This document shows, one piece after another, positions 1 through 9,355 of a stretch of DNA of 64,000 nucleotides; position 1 is the first letter of the stretch, and the number at the start of each line of letters is the position of its first letter. Under the pieces are notes generated by a model. That model did not search any database and was not told the DNA's origin. It worked only from the letters and a program-made list of their open reading frames with translations. The translations under genes were made by a program, and so were the position numbers. Source of the DNA: Pseudoalteromonas haloplanktis ATCC 14393 (GTDB lineage: Bacteria > Pseudomonadota > Gammaproteobacteria > Enterobacterales > Alteromonadaceae); assembly GCF_000238355.1 (NCBI RefSeq), contig NZ_AHCA01000004.1, positions 186,001-250,000 of the forward strand, read 5' to 3'.

Positions 1-889
1 CTCTCACGGTCATGATCACCCTCACAATGATGAGGACGCTTCGAGACGCATTGGCTGGGCTTTTTTTCTAAACCTCACGTTTACCATCATCGAATTTATC
101 GGAGGTTGGTTAACCAATAGTACGGCAATCATGGCAGATGCTATCCATGATTTAGGAGATAGCATCTCCATAGGCACCGCATGGGGATTAAATAAGCTCA
201 GTAACAAGCCTGCCTCTAGCCAGTTTTCATATGGTTACAAGCGCTTTTCATTGCTTGGCGCATTGATTAACGGTTTGGTATTAACTGTTGGTTCTGTTTT
301 TATACTAATTGAGGCCATACCAAGATTAGCTAACCCCGAAATGCCTCAAGTCGAAGGAATGCTTTTATTAGCTATTTTTGGCATGGTGGTAAACGGTTAC
401 GCTGCCTATAAGCTAAGTCATGGAAAGACCTTAAATGAACGAGTTTTAAACTGGCACTTGCTTGAAGACGTTTTAGGTTGGATAGCTATATTTATTGTAT
501 CAATCGTATTGATGTTTGTTGAATGGCCCATACTCGATCCTATTTTATCAATTGGGTTTACCCTTTTTATTTTATTTAATGTTGTAAGAACACTGAAAAC
601 GACACTTATGCTCTTCTTGCAAGCGACACCAGATATTGATCTTATTGAAAATATTAAATCGAAAATAGTTTCTAAAGCCATTGTGGGTGAAGTACATCAC
701 TTACACATCTGGTCACTTGATGGTGAACACAACGTTTTAACCGCCCATATTGTTTTAAACACTGAAATATCTAACGAAGAGCTGAAATCGTACAAGCTAG
801 AGTTGCGACAGGAGCTTAAAGAGTTTGATTTTGCTCATACAACAATTGAAATAGAGTTCATAGACGAGCAATGTCGTGACGCAAGCTAA
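1..889 (+). CDS. CDF family divalent cation exporter (5' end outside window)
   Basis: The reading frame is open from base 2, so the protein begins before the window; the first ATG inside (131) is internal. The visible part starts with a His/Asp-rich cytoplasmic stretch (SHGHDHPHNDED) and continues through several membrane segments to a C-terminal cytoplasmic domain with the HHLHIWSLDGEH motif typical of cation diffusion facilitators. The metal-site motif of TM2 (ADAIHDLGD) and the TM5 counterpart (HLLEDVLGW) are present. Such proteins export Zn(II), Co(II) or Cd(II) from the cytoplasm by proton antiport (CzcD type). It lies 45 bp before a small secreted protein and the CzcCBA genes on the same strand, which fits a divalent-metal resistance operon. 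The exact metal is inferred from context. Confidence 0.93.
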   Translation, partial: SHGHDHPHNDEDASRRIGWAFFLNLTFTIIEFIGGWLTNSTAIMADAIHDLGDSISIGTAWGLNKLSNKPASSQFSYGYKRFSLLGALINGLVLTVGSVFILIEAIPRLANPEMPQVEGMLLLAIFGMVVNGYAAYKLSHGKTLNERVLNWHLLEDVLGWIAIFIVSIVLMFVEWPILDPILSIGFTLFILFNVVRTLKTTLMLFLQATPDIDLIENIKSKIVSKAIVGEVHHLHIWSLDGEHNVLTAHIVLNTEISNEELKSYKLELRQELKEFDFAHTTIEIEFIDEQCRDAS

Positions 890-934
890 ACGATAGTGTT
901 AACATTGGCATAACTAAGAGATAGTTGAAACGAA

Positions 935-1297
935 ATGAATATTAAACAATTCCCTGCATACATCATGATAGTGCTGATATTACTTCAGTCATTTTCTGCT
1001 GTGGCAAAAGTTGCTGATGTTCATATTGTTGATTCCGAGCATATAAAAACCGAGCATGTTCATGCTTTAGATGACCACATTTCTTCTGAAAAATTAATAC
1101 AATCATCAGCAGATAATGACCAACACAACCCCGCTGATTGTCATCATTGCGGACACTGCAATGGCTCGCATGTACAGTTTGCTACGCATGTTTACATCAG
1201 TAGAGACATTGATTTCAAATCAAGTCAGGTATTTGATTATTTAAAAGTAGTCATTGAAGCTCCCCCTTCCAGATTACTTCGACCTCCCAAAAGTTAG
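935..1297 (+). CDS. Small secreted His/Cys-rich protein upstream of czcCBA (CzcI/DUF2946-like)
   Basis: This 120-residue protein has an N-terminal signal peptide (residues 1-24, ending SAVAKVA), a His/Asp-rich middle and a compact CHHCGHC cluster near residue 70. It ends in RLLRPPKS. Small periplasmic proteins of this kind often sit beside czc or cop operons and are described as CzcI-like or DUF2946-like; I assign it on layout rather than strong sequence identity. It lies between the CDF exporter and the czcC gene and is probably co-transcribed with both. A role in binding or sensing periplasmic metal is an inference. Two similar proteins with RPP tails occur at 14,970 and 29,975. Confidence 0.75.
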   Translation: MNIKQFPAYIMIVLILLQSFSAVAKVADVHIVDSEHIKTEHVHALDDHISSEKLIQSSADNDQHNPADCHHCGHCNGSHVQFATHVYISRDIDFKSSQVFDYLKVVIEAPPSRLLRPPKS

Positions 1298-1366
1298 TCC
1301 TTTTATTTAATTGGCGCGTTAGGCGGTGAAGCCAACGCTCGTTTCATAAAATAAACAGGACAAAAT

Positions 1367-2695
1367 ATGAATATGTCTTATTTTAAGGCCCCCGTACTTG
1401 CTTGGAAGAAAGTAAAACGGTTGCTTCTGTTGTCGTTTTTAGTGACAACTAATAATGTATTTGCAAATGACTTAACTGTTGATTCAGTTTCATTGTCAGA
1501 GGCAATACAACGAACACTTGCAAACAACCCACAGCTAACAGCTTTTAAATACAAACAAAAGCGTTTAGACGGCGAGTTAGCTACCGCAGGGTTAAAACCT
1601 GAATATAACGTCAGCGCTGAATTGGAAAACTTTGCAGGTACAGGTGATGTATCTGGATTCAGCGACGCTGAACTTACCTTATCAATATCTTCCGTGGTGG
1701 AATTGGGAGATAAGGTAAATAGCAGAAAGCTTTATGTTAATGCCCAACAGCAAGCAATAGCTGTTGAAAAAAGAATACAAACACTCGATATTTTGGGTGA
1801 AGTAGCAGCTCGCTATATCGATGTTTTGACGTTACAGCAAATCATGCTCGTCAATGAAAATGCAGAAAAGCTAGCACGAGAAACCTATCAAACTGTCTCC
1901 AAAAAAGTTCGTGTTGGTTCGGCACCGTCATCAGAGCAAAAACGAGCTGATGCAGCTTTAGCAACAGCTCGACTAAAGACGCTAACCATTTCCAAGCAGT
2001 TAGAGGCCAGTGTTCGTAAGTTAGCTATTATGTGGGGAGAACAATCACCGCAATTCTCTCGTGTATCAGGCGATTTATTTGCACTTCCCAAAACAATATC
2101 ACTCGAATACATCATGGCTCAACTTTCTCAAAGTCCTCATATATTAGCTTATGCAGAGCAATCGAGAATTCAGCAAGCTCAATTACAATCAATCAACGCA
2201 CAAAGCCACGCTAATATAACGTGGAGCGCAGGTGTGAAAAGACTTGAAGGTAGCAATGAGACTGCGTTGGTTGCAGGAATTAGCGTCCCTCTGTTTACGA
2301 GTGATAGAAATAGAGGCAGCTATCAATCTCAAAAAGCAAAACTCGATGAAGTTGAGCAGCAACGGAAAGCCAGTGAGCGAGCAATTTACAGCCAATTAGC
2401 GACATTTTATGCGGCTCAGGAAGAGGCTCGCCTTACGGTTGAAACCTTACAAACCAGTATTATTCCGCCTCAAGAAAGTGCTTTGTCATTAGTGCAAAAA
2501 GCCTATTCGGACGGGCGCTTTAGTTATTTAGAGCTAGTTTCAGTTCAAAAAGAGCTTATTGAGATGCAATATGCGCTTATTTTTGCCGCAAGTGAGGTTC
2601 ACAAACAAAGCGCCTCCATTGAGTCCTTATCAGGCATTCCATTAATTTCTTCCGGCAATACAGAAAGCCAACTTTCAAGCTTTATTGAGAATTAA
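1367..2695 (+). CDS. czcC: TolC-family outer membrane factor of heavy-metal RND pump (CzcC type)
   Basis: The 442-residue protein has a signal peptide (about residues 1-33, ending NVFA) followed by two repeats of long amphipathic helices typical of the outer membrane efflux protein family, the first starting SLSEAIQRTLANNPQL and the second around residue 240. It would form the outer-membrane exit duct of a tripartite pump. The stop is 2 bp before the start of the membrane fusion protein gene, so translation is probably coupled. A second in-frame ATG two codons downstream is an equally plausible start. The CzcC label rests on the following czcB and czcA genes. Confidence 0.9.
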   Translation: MNMSYFKAPVLAWKKVKRLLLLSFLVTTNNVFANDLTVDSVSLSEAIQRTLANNPQLTAFKYKQKRLDGELATAGLKPEYNVSAELENFAGTGDVSGFSDAELTLSISSVVELGDKVNSRKLYVNAQQQAIAVEKRIQTLDILGEVAARYIDVLTLQQIMLVNENAEKLARETYQTVSKKVRVGSAPSSEQKRADAALATARLKTLTISKQLEASVRKLAIMWGEQSPQFSRVSGDLFALPKTISLEYIMAQLSQSPHILAYAEQSRIQQAQLQSINAQSHANITWSAGVKRLEGSNETALVAGISVPLFTSDRNRGSYQSQKAKLDEVEQQRKASERAIYSQLATFYAAQEEARLTVETLQTSIIPPQESALSLVQKAYSDGRFSYLELVSVQKELIEMQYALIFAASEVHKQSASIESLSGIPLISSGNTESQLSSFIEN

Positions 2696-2697
2696 TC

Positions 2698-3612
2698 ATG
2701 AAAAAGAAAAATATATTAAATTCACCAATCAGCCTTTTCAAATTAATGCTTGTTGCTGTAATTGGTTTCACCTCCATCACGACCTCAGCCAGTGAAGAAC
2801 ACAAAGATGAAATAGTCTCTATGTCTGTTGAGATGGCTAAACAAAACAGCATTGAAACAGTAGCAGCAACTAGCGGTGTTATTCATAACGAAGAAGTTGT
2901 ATATGGAAAAATCGTTGCCGATCCTGCCTCACTTGCGCACGTTAACGCTAGATTCGATGGTGTTATTAAGGAAGTAAAAGTCAATCTCGGCGAAGAGGTC
3001 AAAAAAGGTGAAACGTTGGTAGTGATTGAATCCAATGAGAGCTTAAATCAATATTCGATAAAAGCACCAATGTCTGGGCGTATAGTCGCTAGGCAAGCCA
3101 ATATTGGCGAGCTTACAAATGGTGAAAACTTGCTGACAATAGCCAATTTTGACGTGGTTTGGGCACAACTATCAGTGTTTCCTACTCAGCTAAGTAAGGT
3201 TAACGCTAACCAGCAGGTGCTAATTCATAGCACTGAATTTAATCAAAGTGCGCAAATTAGCTATTTAACACCATCACTAAACGACAAGCCATACTCATTG
3301 GCATTTGTAAAATTGGATAACAAAACCAACAAGTGGCCGCTTGGCACTGTAATTAAAGGTGCGGTTACGACCAGTCAACACTCTGCTCCAGTTGTTGTGC
3401 CAAAAGGAGCCATTCAAGAGTTTGAAGGCAAAGATGTTGTTTTTATTAAAGAAGGCAATGAATACCACCCTAGCGCCGTAAAAACTGGCGCTTCAGACGC
3501 TATCAATATTGCTATCATCGACGGTTTGAACGTCGGCGAAAGTGTGGTTGTAAAGAACAGTTATCTGCTAGTTGCTGATCTAAAAAAATCGGAGGCTGGA
3601 CATGAACACTAA
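2698..3612 (+). CDS. czcB: RND periplasmic adaptor (CzcB type)
   Basis: This 304-residue membrane fusion protein has an N-terminal signal or anchor segment (residues 10-32), a barrel-sandwich lipoyl-like domain split around a very short hairpin (ARFDGVIKEVKVNLGEEVKKGETL, then YSIKAPMSGRIVARQANIGE), and C-terminal beta domains ending in a His tail (EAGHEH). It links the inner-membrane RND transporter to the outer-membrane factor. It is shorter than many CzcB proteins and lacks both an N-terminal heavy-metal-binding domain and a long coiled-coil hairpin, unlike the CusB at 26,186. It sits between czcC (2 bp gap) and czcA (54 bp to the preferred start). Confidence 0.9.
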   Translation: MKKKNILNSPISLFKLMLVAVIGFTSITTSASEEHKDEIVSMSVEMAKQNSIETVAATSGVIHNEEVVYGKIVADPASLAHVNARFDGVIKEVKVNLGEEVKKGETLVVIESNESLNQYSIKAPMSGRIVARQANIGELTNGENLLTIANFDVVWAQLSVFPTQLSKVNANQQVLIHSTEFNQSAQISYLTPSLNDKPYSLAFVKLDNKTNKWPLGTVIKGAVTTSQHSAPVVVPKGAIQEFEGKDVVFIKEGNEYHPSAVKTGASDAINIAIIDGLNVGESVVVKNSYLLVADLKKSEAGHEH

Positions 3613-3666
3613 TCTCCGACCTTTTTGTCCTCTACATATTGGCTTCAGTATTATCGAGGTGAAAAT

Positions 3667-6600
3667 ATGATCGCTTGGATACTAGAATTATCTATCCGTA
3701 GACGTGGTACTATGTTGCTTATGGCCTTGTTTATCATCGCTTTAGGAATATGGAACTATCAGAAGCTACCTATTGACGCTGTGCCAGATATAACCAATGT
3801 ACAGGTACAAATAAACACGCAGGCTCAAGGTTATTCACCTTTGGAAACAGAGCAACGGATTACGTTTATCGTCGAAACGGGCTTGGCGGGTTTACCTAAG
3901 CTGGATTATACCCGTTCACTTTCTCGATATGGCCTGTCGCAAGTGACTGTTGTGTTTGAAGAAGGCACAGATTTGTATTTTGCCAGAAACCTAATCAATG
4001 AGCGACTTAGCGCAATTAAGGAGCAACTACCGTTTGGCATTGAACCAGAAATGGGACCAATTGCTACGGGCCTCGGTGAAATATACATGTACAGTATAAC
4101 TGCCGACGAAAGTGCAAAGCAGAATAATGGCTTACCCTATGATGCGATGGCGTTAAGGGAGATCCATGACTGGGTAGTGAAACCACAACTTGCATTGGTT
4201 AAAGGGATTACGGAAATCAATGCAATTGGTGGCTATAAAAAGCAATACCATATCAATCCCGATCCGTTAAGGATGTTGCACTTCGGTATTACCAGTGAAG
4301 CACTATCAAATGCAATAATGCGAAATAATGCAAATCAAGGGGCTGGATTCATCGAAAGAAGCGGACAGCAAATTCTTGTTCGTTCACAAGCTCAGTTGCA
4401 ATCTATTCAAGACATCCAAAACGTCATTATAAAAAGCGACGACGGCACACTTGTAAAAGTTAAAGATGTCGCCGAAGTTGCGATAGGAAAAGAGCTAAGG
4501 ACAGGAGCTGCATCACTGGAAGGCAAGGAAAGTGTGATTGGCACCGCAATGATGCTGGTAGGAGAAAATTCACGCTCGGTGGCATTGGCTGTTGGTGACA
4601 AGCTTAGTGAAATCCAAAACAGTTTACCTCAAGGCGTGTCCATAGTTCCCTTATATGACAGGACAACTCTGGTTGATAAAGCAATTAGCACCGTACAGAA
4701 AAATCTTATTGAAGGTGCATTACTGGTTATCTTCGTATTGTTCCTATTACTGGGTAACATACGCGCCGCTTTGATTACCGCCGCAGTAATTCCTTTGGCA
4801 ATGTTGGCAACAATCACGGGCATGGTTCAAAGCAAAGTCTCTGCGAATTTAATGAGTCTGGGAGCCTTAGATTTTGGATTGATTGTCGATGGCGCGGTAA
4901 TAATCGTTGAGAACTGCATTAGGCGGTTAGCAGAAAGCCAAAAACGAAATAGTTCTGTCATTTCCCTGAAAGAACGCCTAGACATTGTTTATTCTGCTAC
5001 CAATGAGGTTATACGACCTAGTGTTTTTGGCGTATTGATCATAACGATTGTCTATTTACCTTTGTTTACCTTATCGGGTGTCGAGGGCAAAATGTTTCAT
5101 CCGATGGCCGCAACGGTGATAATCGCTCTATTGTCTGCAATGGTATTTACCTTCACGCTAGTCCCCGCTGCGGTTGCTTTATTCTTGAAAGGCAAAATCA
5201 GCGAAAAAGAAAGTCCAGTAATTGTCGGCGCTAAGTCAGTTTATAGTCCTGTTTTGAAGTGGGCTTTAAAACTACGTTGGCTAGTTGTTTGCGGCGCTGC
5301 TTTACTTGTGACATTTAGCATATTACTTGGTAGTAAATTAGGATCTGAATTTGTTCCTCAACTTAATGAAGGTGACATTGCACTGCACGCGATGCGTATT
5401 CCGGGCACGGGTATTGACCAAGCTGTAGAAATGCAGAAGGTACTTGAACAACAAATTATGAAATATGATGAAGTTGTTACGGTGTTTTCAAAAACGGGCA
5501 CAGCAGAAGTTGCGACAGACGCGATGCCGCCAAATGTGACTGATACTTTTCTGATATTAAAGCCGAGAGAGCAATGGCCCGACCCTAATTTAACGAAAGA
5601 GGATTTTGTTGAAAGGCTGGAAAAAGATCTCAGCTCTATTCCCGGCAATAATTATGAGTTTACTCAACCAATTCAGATGCGATTTAACGAATTAATTAGC
5701 GGAGTAAGAGCTGATTTAGGGATTAAGCTCTACGGTGATGATCTATCCCAACTTGTCATTTCTGCACAAGAAGTTTTGGCTACACTCAATACAATTTCAG
5801 GTGTTGCTGATGCGCGGCTCGAACAAGTTGATGACGTGCCTATCTTTACCGTTAACCCCAAGCCTGAAGCATTAGCGCTATACGGGTTGGATGCAAGCGA
5901 CTTACAGTCTTGGTTAAAAACAGTCGTGTCAGGTGAAGGCGCAGGGTTAATATTCGAAGGTGATCGTCGATTTGAAATTGTAGTTAGATATCCTGAGCTG
6001 TTGAGAGCCAACCTTGATCAGCTAGGTAATTTGCCAATCGCGACAGAAAGTGGTGAGTTTGTACCTGTAAGCGAAGTTGCAGAGTTAAATTATACGACAG
6101 TTCCAAGTCAAATAAGCCGAGAAAATGGTAAGCGACGAATTGTAATTACAGCAAATGTTAGAAACCGAGATCTAGGCTCATTCGTACAAGAGGCACAGCA
6201 AAAAATTCAACAAAATGTTGAATTGCCTGCTGGTTATTGGCTTGAGTACGGCGGAACATTTGAGCAACTTGAGAGTGCAACGCAAAGATTATCCATCGTA
6301 GTACCTGCCACATTGTTTGTAATTTTGACACTGCTTGTCATAGCATTTAGTTCAATAAAAGATGCCCTGATCATATTTAGTGGTGTGCCTTTAGCACTTA
6401 CAGGCGGCGTATTGGCTTTGTGGTTAAGAGACATGCCTCTTTCAATTTCTGCTGCTGTTGGATTTATCGCTCTTTCAGGGATAGCTGTATTAAATGGACT
6501 GGTGATGCTGTCATTCATTAAACAGCGATTACTTGAAACAGGAGAGCTAATAAACTCAATTATCGAAGGTGCAACTATCAGGCTTCGCCCTGTATTAATG

Positions 6601-6777
6601 ACCGCTTTGGTTGCTAGCTTAGGTTTCATTCCTATGGCATTAAACGTCGGAACTGGGGCTGAAGTTCAGAGGCCATTAGCAACGGTGGTAATTGGAGGGA
6701 TTATTTCCTCTACTTTACTTACTTTAGTTGTTTTGCCTGTTCTATATAGAATTGTTTACAGTAAATACAAATCTTAA
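3667..6777 (+). CDS. czcA: Heavy-metal efflux RND transporter, HME divalent-cation subclass (CzcA type)
   Basis: The protein has about 1036 residues with the RND architecture of two groups of membrane segments separated by large periplasmic loops. TM4 carries DFGLIVDGAVIIVEN, which matches the DFGx3DGAx3VEN signature reported for Zn/Co/Cd-type HME-RND pumps and differs from the AIG-type motif of the CusA at 23,006. I place the start at the ATG at 3667, preceded by GAGGTGA; an upstream TTG at 3625 would add 14 residues that do not fit the family. The pump exports divalent cations using the proton gradient together with CzcB and CzcC. A strong terminator follows 11 bp after the stop. Confidence 0.93.
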   Translation: MIAWILELSIRRRGTMLLMALFIIALGIWNYQKLPIDAVPDITNVQVQINTQAQGYSPLETEQRITFIVETGLAGLPKLDYTRSLSRYGLSQVTVVFEEGTDLYFARNLINERLSAIKEQLPFGIEPEMGPIATGLGEIYMYSITADESAKQNNGLPYDAMALREIHDWVVKPQLALVKGITEINAIGGYKKQYHINPDPLRMLHFGITSEALSNAIMRNNANQGAGFIERSGQQILVRSQAQLQSIQDIQNVIIKSDDGTLVKVKDVAEVAIGKELRTGAASLEGKESVIGTAMMLVGENSRSVALAVGDKLSEIQNSLPQGVSIVPLYDRTTLVDKAISTVQKNLIEGALLVIFVLFLLLGNIRAALITAAVIPLAMLATITGMVQSKVSANLMSLGALDFGLIVDGAVIIVENCIRRLAESQKRNSSVISLKERLDIVYSATNEVIRPSVFGVLIITIVYLPLFTLSGVEGKMFHPMAATVIIALLSAMVFTFTLVPAAVALFLKGKISEKESPVIVGAKSVYSPVLKWALKLRWLVVCGAALLVTFSILLGSKLGSEFVPQLNEGDIALHAMRIPGTGIDQAVEMQKVLEQQIMKYDEVVTVFSKTGTAEVATDAMPPNVTDTFLILKPREQWPDPNLTKEDFVERLEKDLSSIPGNNYEFTQPIQMRFNELISGVRADLGIKLYGDDLSQLVISAQEVLATLNTISGVADARLEQVDDVPIFTVNPKPEALALYGLDASDLQSWLKTVVSGEGAGLIFEGDRRFEIVVRYPELLRANLDQLGNLPIATESGEFVPVSEVAELNYTTVPSQISRENGKRRIVITANVRNRDLGSFVQEAQQKIQQNVELPAGYWLEYGGTFEQLESATQRLSIVVPATLFVILTLLVIAFSSIKDALIIFSGVPLALTGGVLALWLRDMPLSISAAVGFIALSGIAVLNGLVMLSFIKQRLLETGELINSIIEGATIRLRPVLMTALVASLGFIPMALNVGTGAEVQRPLATVVIGGIISSTLLTLVVLPVLYRIVYSKYKS

Positions 6778-6788
6778 CTTTAATTTAG

Positions 6789-6821
6789 AGGCTTCTCGTA
6801 ATGTTTTCGAGAAGCCTTTTG
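6789..6821 (+). terminator. Rho-independent terminator of the czc operon
   Basis: A perfect 10-bp stem (AGGCTTCTCG with CGAGAAGCCT) with a 9-nt loop is followed by TTTTG, just downstream of the czcA stop codon. Confidence 0.9.
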
Positions 6822-6868
6822 TTAAGTTACTTTTGCTCGTTCAGGTGTGTAAAAAGACCTATTTAAAA

Positions 6869-7036
6869 CTAAATTACTTTTAAGACGCCGCGATACATTT
6901 GTATCTGACAATGAAACTCATGCTCTCCCTGTGACAAGTTTAATAAGGTAATTTGAGTAATTTCATTTAACTTAAGCTGTTCGCTTATATCCAATGAAGG
7001 AATAAGCATTATTTCAGCGCAGGGGGATTGCTCTTT
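6869..7036 (-). pseudogene. Detached 3' fragment of a cupredoxin gene (partial duplicate of 11,548-11,720)
   Basis: This minus-strand stretch encodes KEQSPCAEIMLIPSLD followed by GEHEFHCQIQMYRG and a stop, the C-terminal half of a small cupredoxin. It is nearly identical in DNA to the 3' part of the gene at 11,548-11,903, but the signal peptide and first half are missing and the sequence upstream is unrelated. Unlike the copy at 11,548 its reading frame is uninterrupted through the region where that copy is frameshifted. It abuts the resolvase remnant, so I read it as debris from a rearrangement and not as an expressed gene. Confidence 0.8.
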
Positions 7037-7065
7037 ATGACCGTTATGAACGCACGTCATTATTG

Positions 7066-7408
7066 CTAATTGCGCAGATTATGAATGAAACTGGTAAACG
7101 GATTATCATTTTTTGTACTGACAGAACCATTAATAATCTTTGAACAATCGCCCCGTTTGTGAGTACTTTCAATGTCCTCAAGAATAGACTTTAATGATCG
7201 GCCTAGCCGATCAAGGCGAGTAACTATTACCTCATCACCCTACCTGATGAAATCGATTAGCTTCTTTAACTTTTTTCATTTCTAACCGAAGTACCAGACA
7301 CATTGCCTTATAATATTTTTTTACAACCATAATAGCCCAACTGAACAGTTGAGCATTCAAATCTTGTTCTCTAGTAGATACTCTTGCAAAACCACTTTCA
7401 TGTGTAGG
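7066..7408 (-). pseudogene. Decayed serine recombinase (resolvase) gene
   Basis: Read on the minus strand, the 5' end encodes SGFARVSTREQDLNAQL, the N-terminus of small serine resolvases with the catalytic serine in RVST. Further on, in another frame, it encodes GDEVIVTRLDRLGRSLKSI, the conserved resolvase motif containing the active-site arginines. Frame changes and an in-frame stop before GDEV separate the two parts, the start codon is out of frame, and no helix-turn-helix end is recognisable before the stop at 7066. It is a non-functional remnant of a Tn3-like or similar element and marks past mobility at this point of the island. Confidence 0.85.
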
Positions 7409-7883
7409 AAACTTTTAGCTTTCGAACATGAACGAGATAAAAGATCAATATTCGTTCATTTAAAAAGTGAAATAAATGACAACTCTAACTATCAAGATTA
7501 ATTCTTCCACATGCTTTAACTGTGTCTTCACTTGTACACGAGCTTACATTTGTTGAAGCTCAGCTTGTAGTACTTTGAGTTCCCACATTAGATTGTTAAC
7601 TAAAGCCAATTCCGCCTGTGTCTATCACAAGTTCAAAACTCAAACTCTAAATATAAGCTGATTTGATCTCCTTCAAAGAAGATTTTTTGCCCATAAACTC
7701 TTACACCGAAATGTGTAGATTAGTACTGATTCACAATAATTGCGCTGAAATTGAGTCAATCGTATTACAAATACTCTTATTGATACTGGCTCATTACTTG
7801 CAATTTTTCGAGAACATGACCACATGTAGAGAATAATAGGCTAACAGTGGGAAATATTTACACTATCAATGTAAGGATTACTT
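7409..7883. other. Intergenic debris, no intact gene
   Basis: The stretch between the resolvase remnant and the DUF305 gene has no convincing gene. On the minus strand around 7,530-7,620 a short frame reads ELALVNNLMWELKVLQAELQQM before a stop, which looks like a helical fragment of an unidentified protein. Near 7,428-7,460 a 7-bp inverted repeat (ATGAACG with CGTTCAT) is visible. A ribosome binding site (AAGGATT) precedes the next gene. I see nothing else. Confidence 0.5.
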
Positions 7884-8405
7884 ATGAAATACTCAAGATT
7901 TGCTGCAATGATCATCACCTCAACCATTGCTATGTTTGTCATGATGTATCTCAACACTTACGCAGTATCACATATATGGTTTAGTGAAACGCGTATCTAT
8001 ATGTCGTTGTATATGGGAGCAGGTATGGCAATGATCATGCTGGCCTTTATGCTTGGCATGTACAGTAACAAGAAGCTCAACATGGCTATTTTTCTATTGG
8101 CGACAATACTGTTCGCCATATGTCTTTATCTTGTTCGCTCTCAAAGCACAATTTCTGACACTGCCTACATGAAAGCGATGATTCCTCATCACTCCATTGC
8201 TATTCTTACTAGTGAGCATTCAACTTTGGAGGATGTACGCGTGCGTGAATTGGCAAATGGTATTATTAAAGCCCAACGAAAAGAAATAAAAGAAATGGAA
8301 TGGCTGATTAAGGATATTTCTGAAAATGGAAAGGTCAGCTCACAAGCTCAGGCTGAGCAACGACCGCTCCCAAAGTTTGAAGGCACACTGAACAAAGGAG
8401 GCTAA
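7884..8405 (+). CDS. DUF305 family membrane protein
   Basis: The 173-residue protein has three hydrophobic segments in its first 85 residues, followed by a soluble helical part with AYMKAMIPHHSIAILTSE, the His-His signature of the DUF305 family (predicted ferritin-like helical fold). Members with this layout are common on copper and mercury resistance islands, where the HH motif is thought to bind metal; the biochemical role is not established. It ends 1 bp before the glutaredoxin-MauE fusion gene, so the two are probably made together. It lies between the divalent and copper modules, on the opposite strand to the copper operon. Confidence 0.85.
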   Translation: MKYSRFAAMIITSTIAMFVMMYLNTYAVSHIWFSETRIYMSLYMGAGMAMIMLAFMLGMYSNKKLNMAIFLLATILFAICLYLVRSQSTISDTAYMKAMIPHHSIAILTSEHSTLEDVRVRELANGIIKAQRKEIKEMEWLIKDISENGKVSSQAQAEQRPLPKFEGTLNKGG

Positions 8406-8406
8406 G

Positions 8407-9138
8407 ATGACTAAGACAGCTACCCTGTACAGAATGGTCACTGACGAACATATCTGCCCCTATGGTTTAAGGTCGAAAGATTTGCTGGAGAGGCAAGGGT
8501 ATGATGTAGAAGATCATAAGCTCACGTCAAGACAACAAGCTGATGACTTCAAAGATAAGCATGATGTCAAAACTACGCCACAAACCTTTATTGAAGGAAA
8601 GCGTGTCGGAGGATACGATGACTTAAGAGAGTATTTTGGTAAAGATGAAGCAGGTCAAACTGGCACAACCTACACGCCAGTTGTAGCCATTTTCTCGATA
8701 GCTGCACTTCTTGCTGTCGCATCTCAACATTTTGCTTCCGGCTCATTTATCTCCATCAGAACACTGATGCTATTTATAGCTTTTTCAATGACGCTCTTAG
8801 CGGTGCAAAAACTGAAAGACCTATACAGTTTCACAAATTCGTTTATTACTTATGATTTACTAGCGATGAGATGGATAAGATATGGTTATATTTATCCCTT
8901 CATTGAAGCATATGCAGGTATTGGTATGGTTGCCCAACTACAGCCTCTCGCAGTGGCACCATTTTCATTGTTTATCGGCACAGTTGGAGCAATTTCAGTT
9001 TTCAAAGCCGTTTACATTGACAAACGCCAGTTAAAGTGTGCCTGTGTAGGCGGCGATAGCAGTGTGCCACTTGGATTTGTATCGCTATCTGAAAACTTAT
9101 TTATGATCGCGGGAGCATTGATTATGCTGCTGATGTAA
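8407..9138 (+). CDS. Glutaredoxin fused to MauE/DoxX-like membrane domain
   Basis: Residues 1-80 form a glutaredoxin-like domain with a CPYG active site (HICPYGLRSKDLLERQGYDV), the cis-proline motif TTPQTF and the downstream GGYDDL. After a linker, residues 90-243 contain four membrane segments resembling MauE/DoxX-type redox membrane proteins, with a late CACVGG cysteine pair before the last helix. Fusions of this type could pass electrons between a cytoplasmic thiol site and membrane quinone or periplasmic thiols; this is inferred from domain content. The only nearby partner is the DUF305 protein 1 bp upstream. The active site has CPYG, in which only the first cysteine is present. Confidence 0.85.
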   Translation: MTKTATLYRMVTDEHICPYGLRSKDLLERQGYDVEDHKLTSRQQADDFKDKHDVKTTPQTFIEGKRVGGYDDLREYFGKDEAGQTGTTYTPVVAIFSIAALLAVASQHFASGSFISIRTLMLFIAFSMTLLAVQKLKDLYSFTNSFITYDLLAMRWIRYGYIYPFIEAYAGIGMVAQLQPLAVAPFSLFIGTVGAISVFKAVYIDKRQLKCACVGGDSSVPLGFVSLSENLFMIAGALIMLLM

Positions 9139-9331
9139 AGGTATAGCTCTATTCGGCGGCCCCTTAACTGTTAAGATTAGACCTAGGATGCCAGCCCACA
9201 CCTTTCTAATCCATATGTAACATTTTTTTCTGTCGTACTGGCATCAAGATAACCAGAACTGAGCAAACAATCTCAAAGGTTGTACAAAATAACACTAAAG
9301 CTTTTTCATTAAGTTTTATTGTTATGCTCTT

Positions 9332-9351
9332 GTGGTGGCTTTCGCCACCAC
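9332..9351. terminator. Stem-loop between convergent genes
   Basis: A perfect 8-bp stem (GTGGTGGC with GCCACCAC, loop TTTC) lies just beyond the stop of the lipoprotein gene. It lacks a clear T tract on the minus strand, so it may only weakly terminate the copper operon. Confidence 0.45.
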
Positions 9352-9355
9352 TTTA

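Noticed and set aside
3625..3666. TTG start for czcA adding 14 residues
   Set aside because: The ATG at 3667 has a proper ribosome site and gives the family's standard N-terminus.
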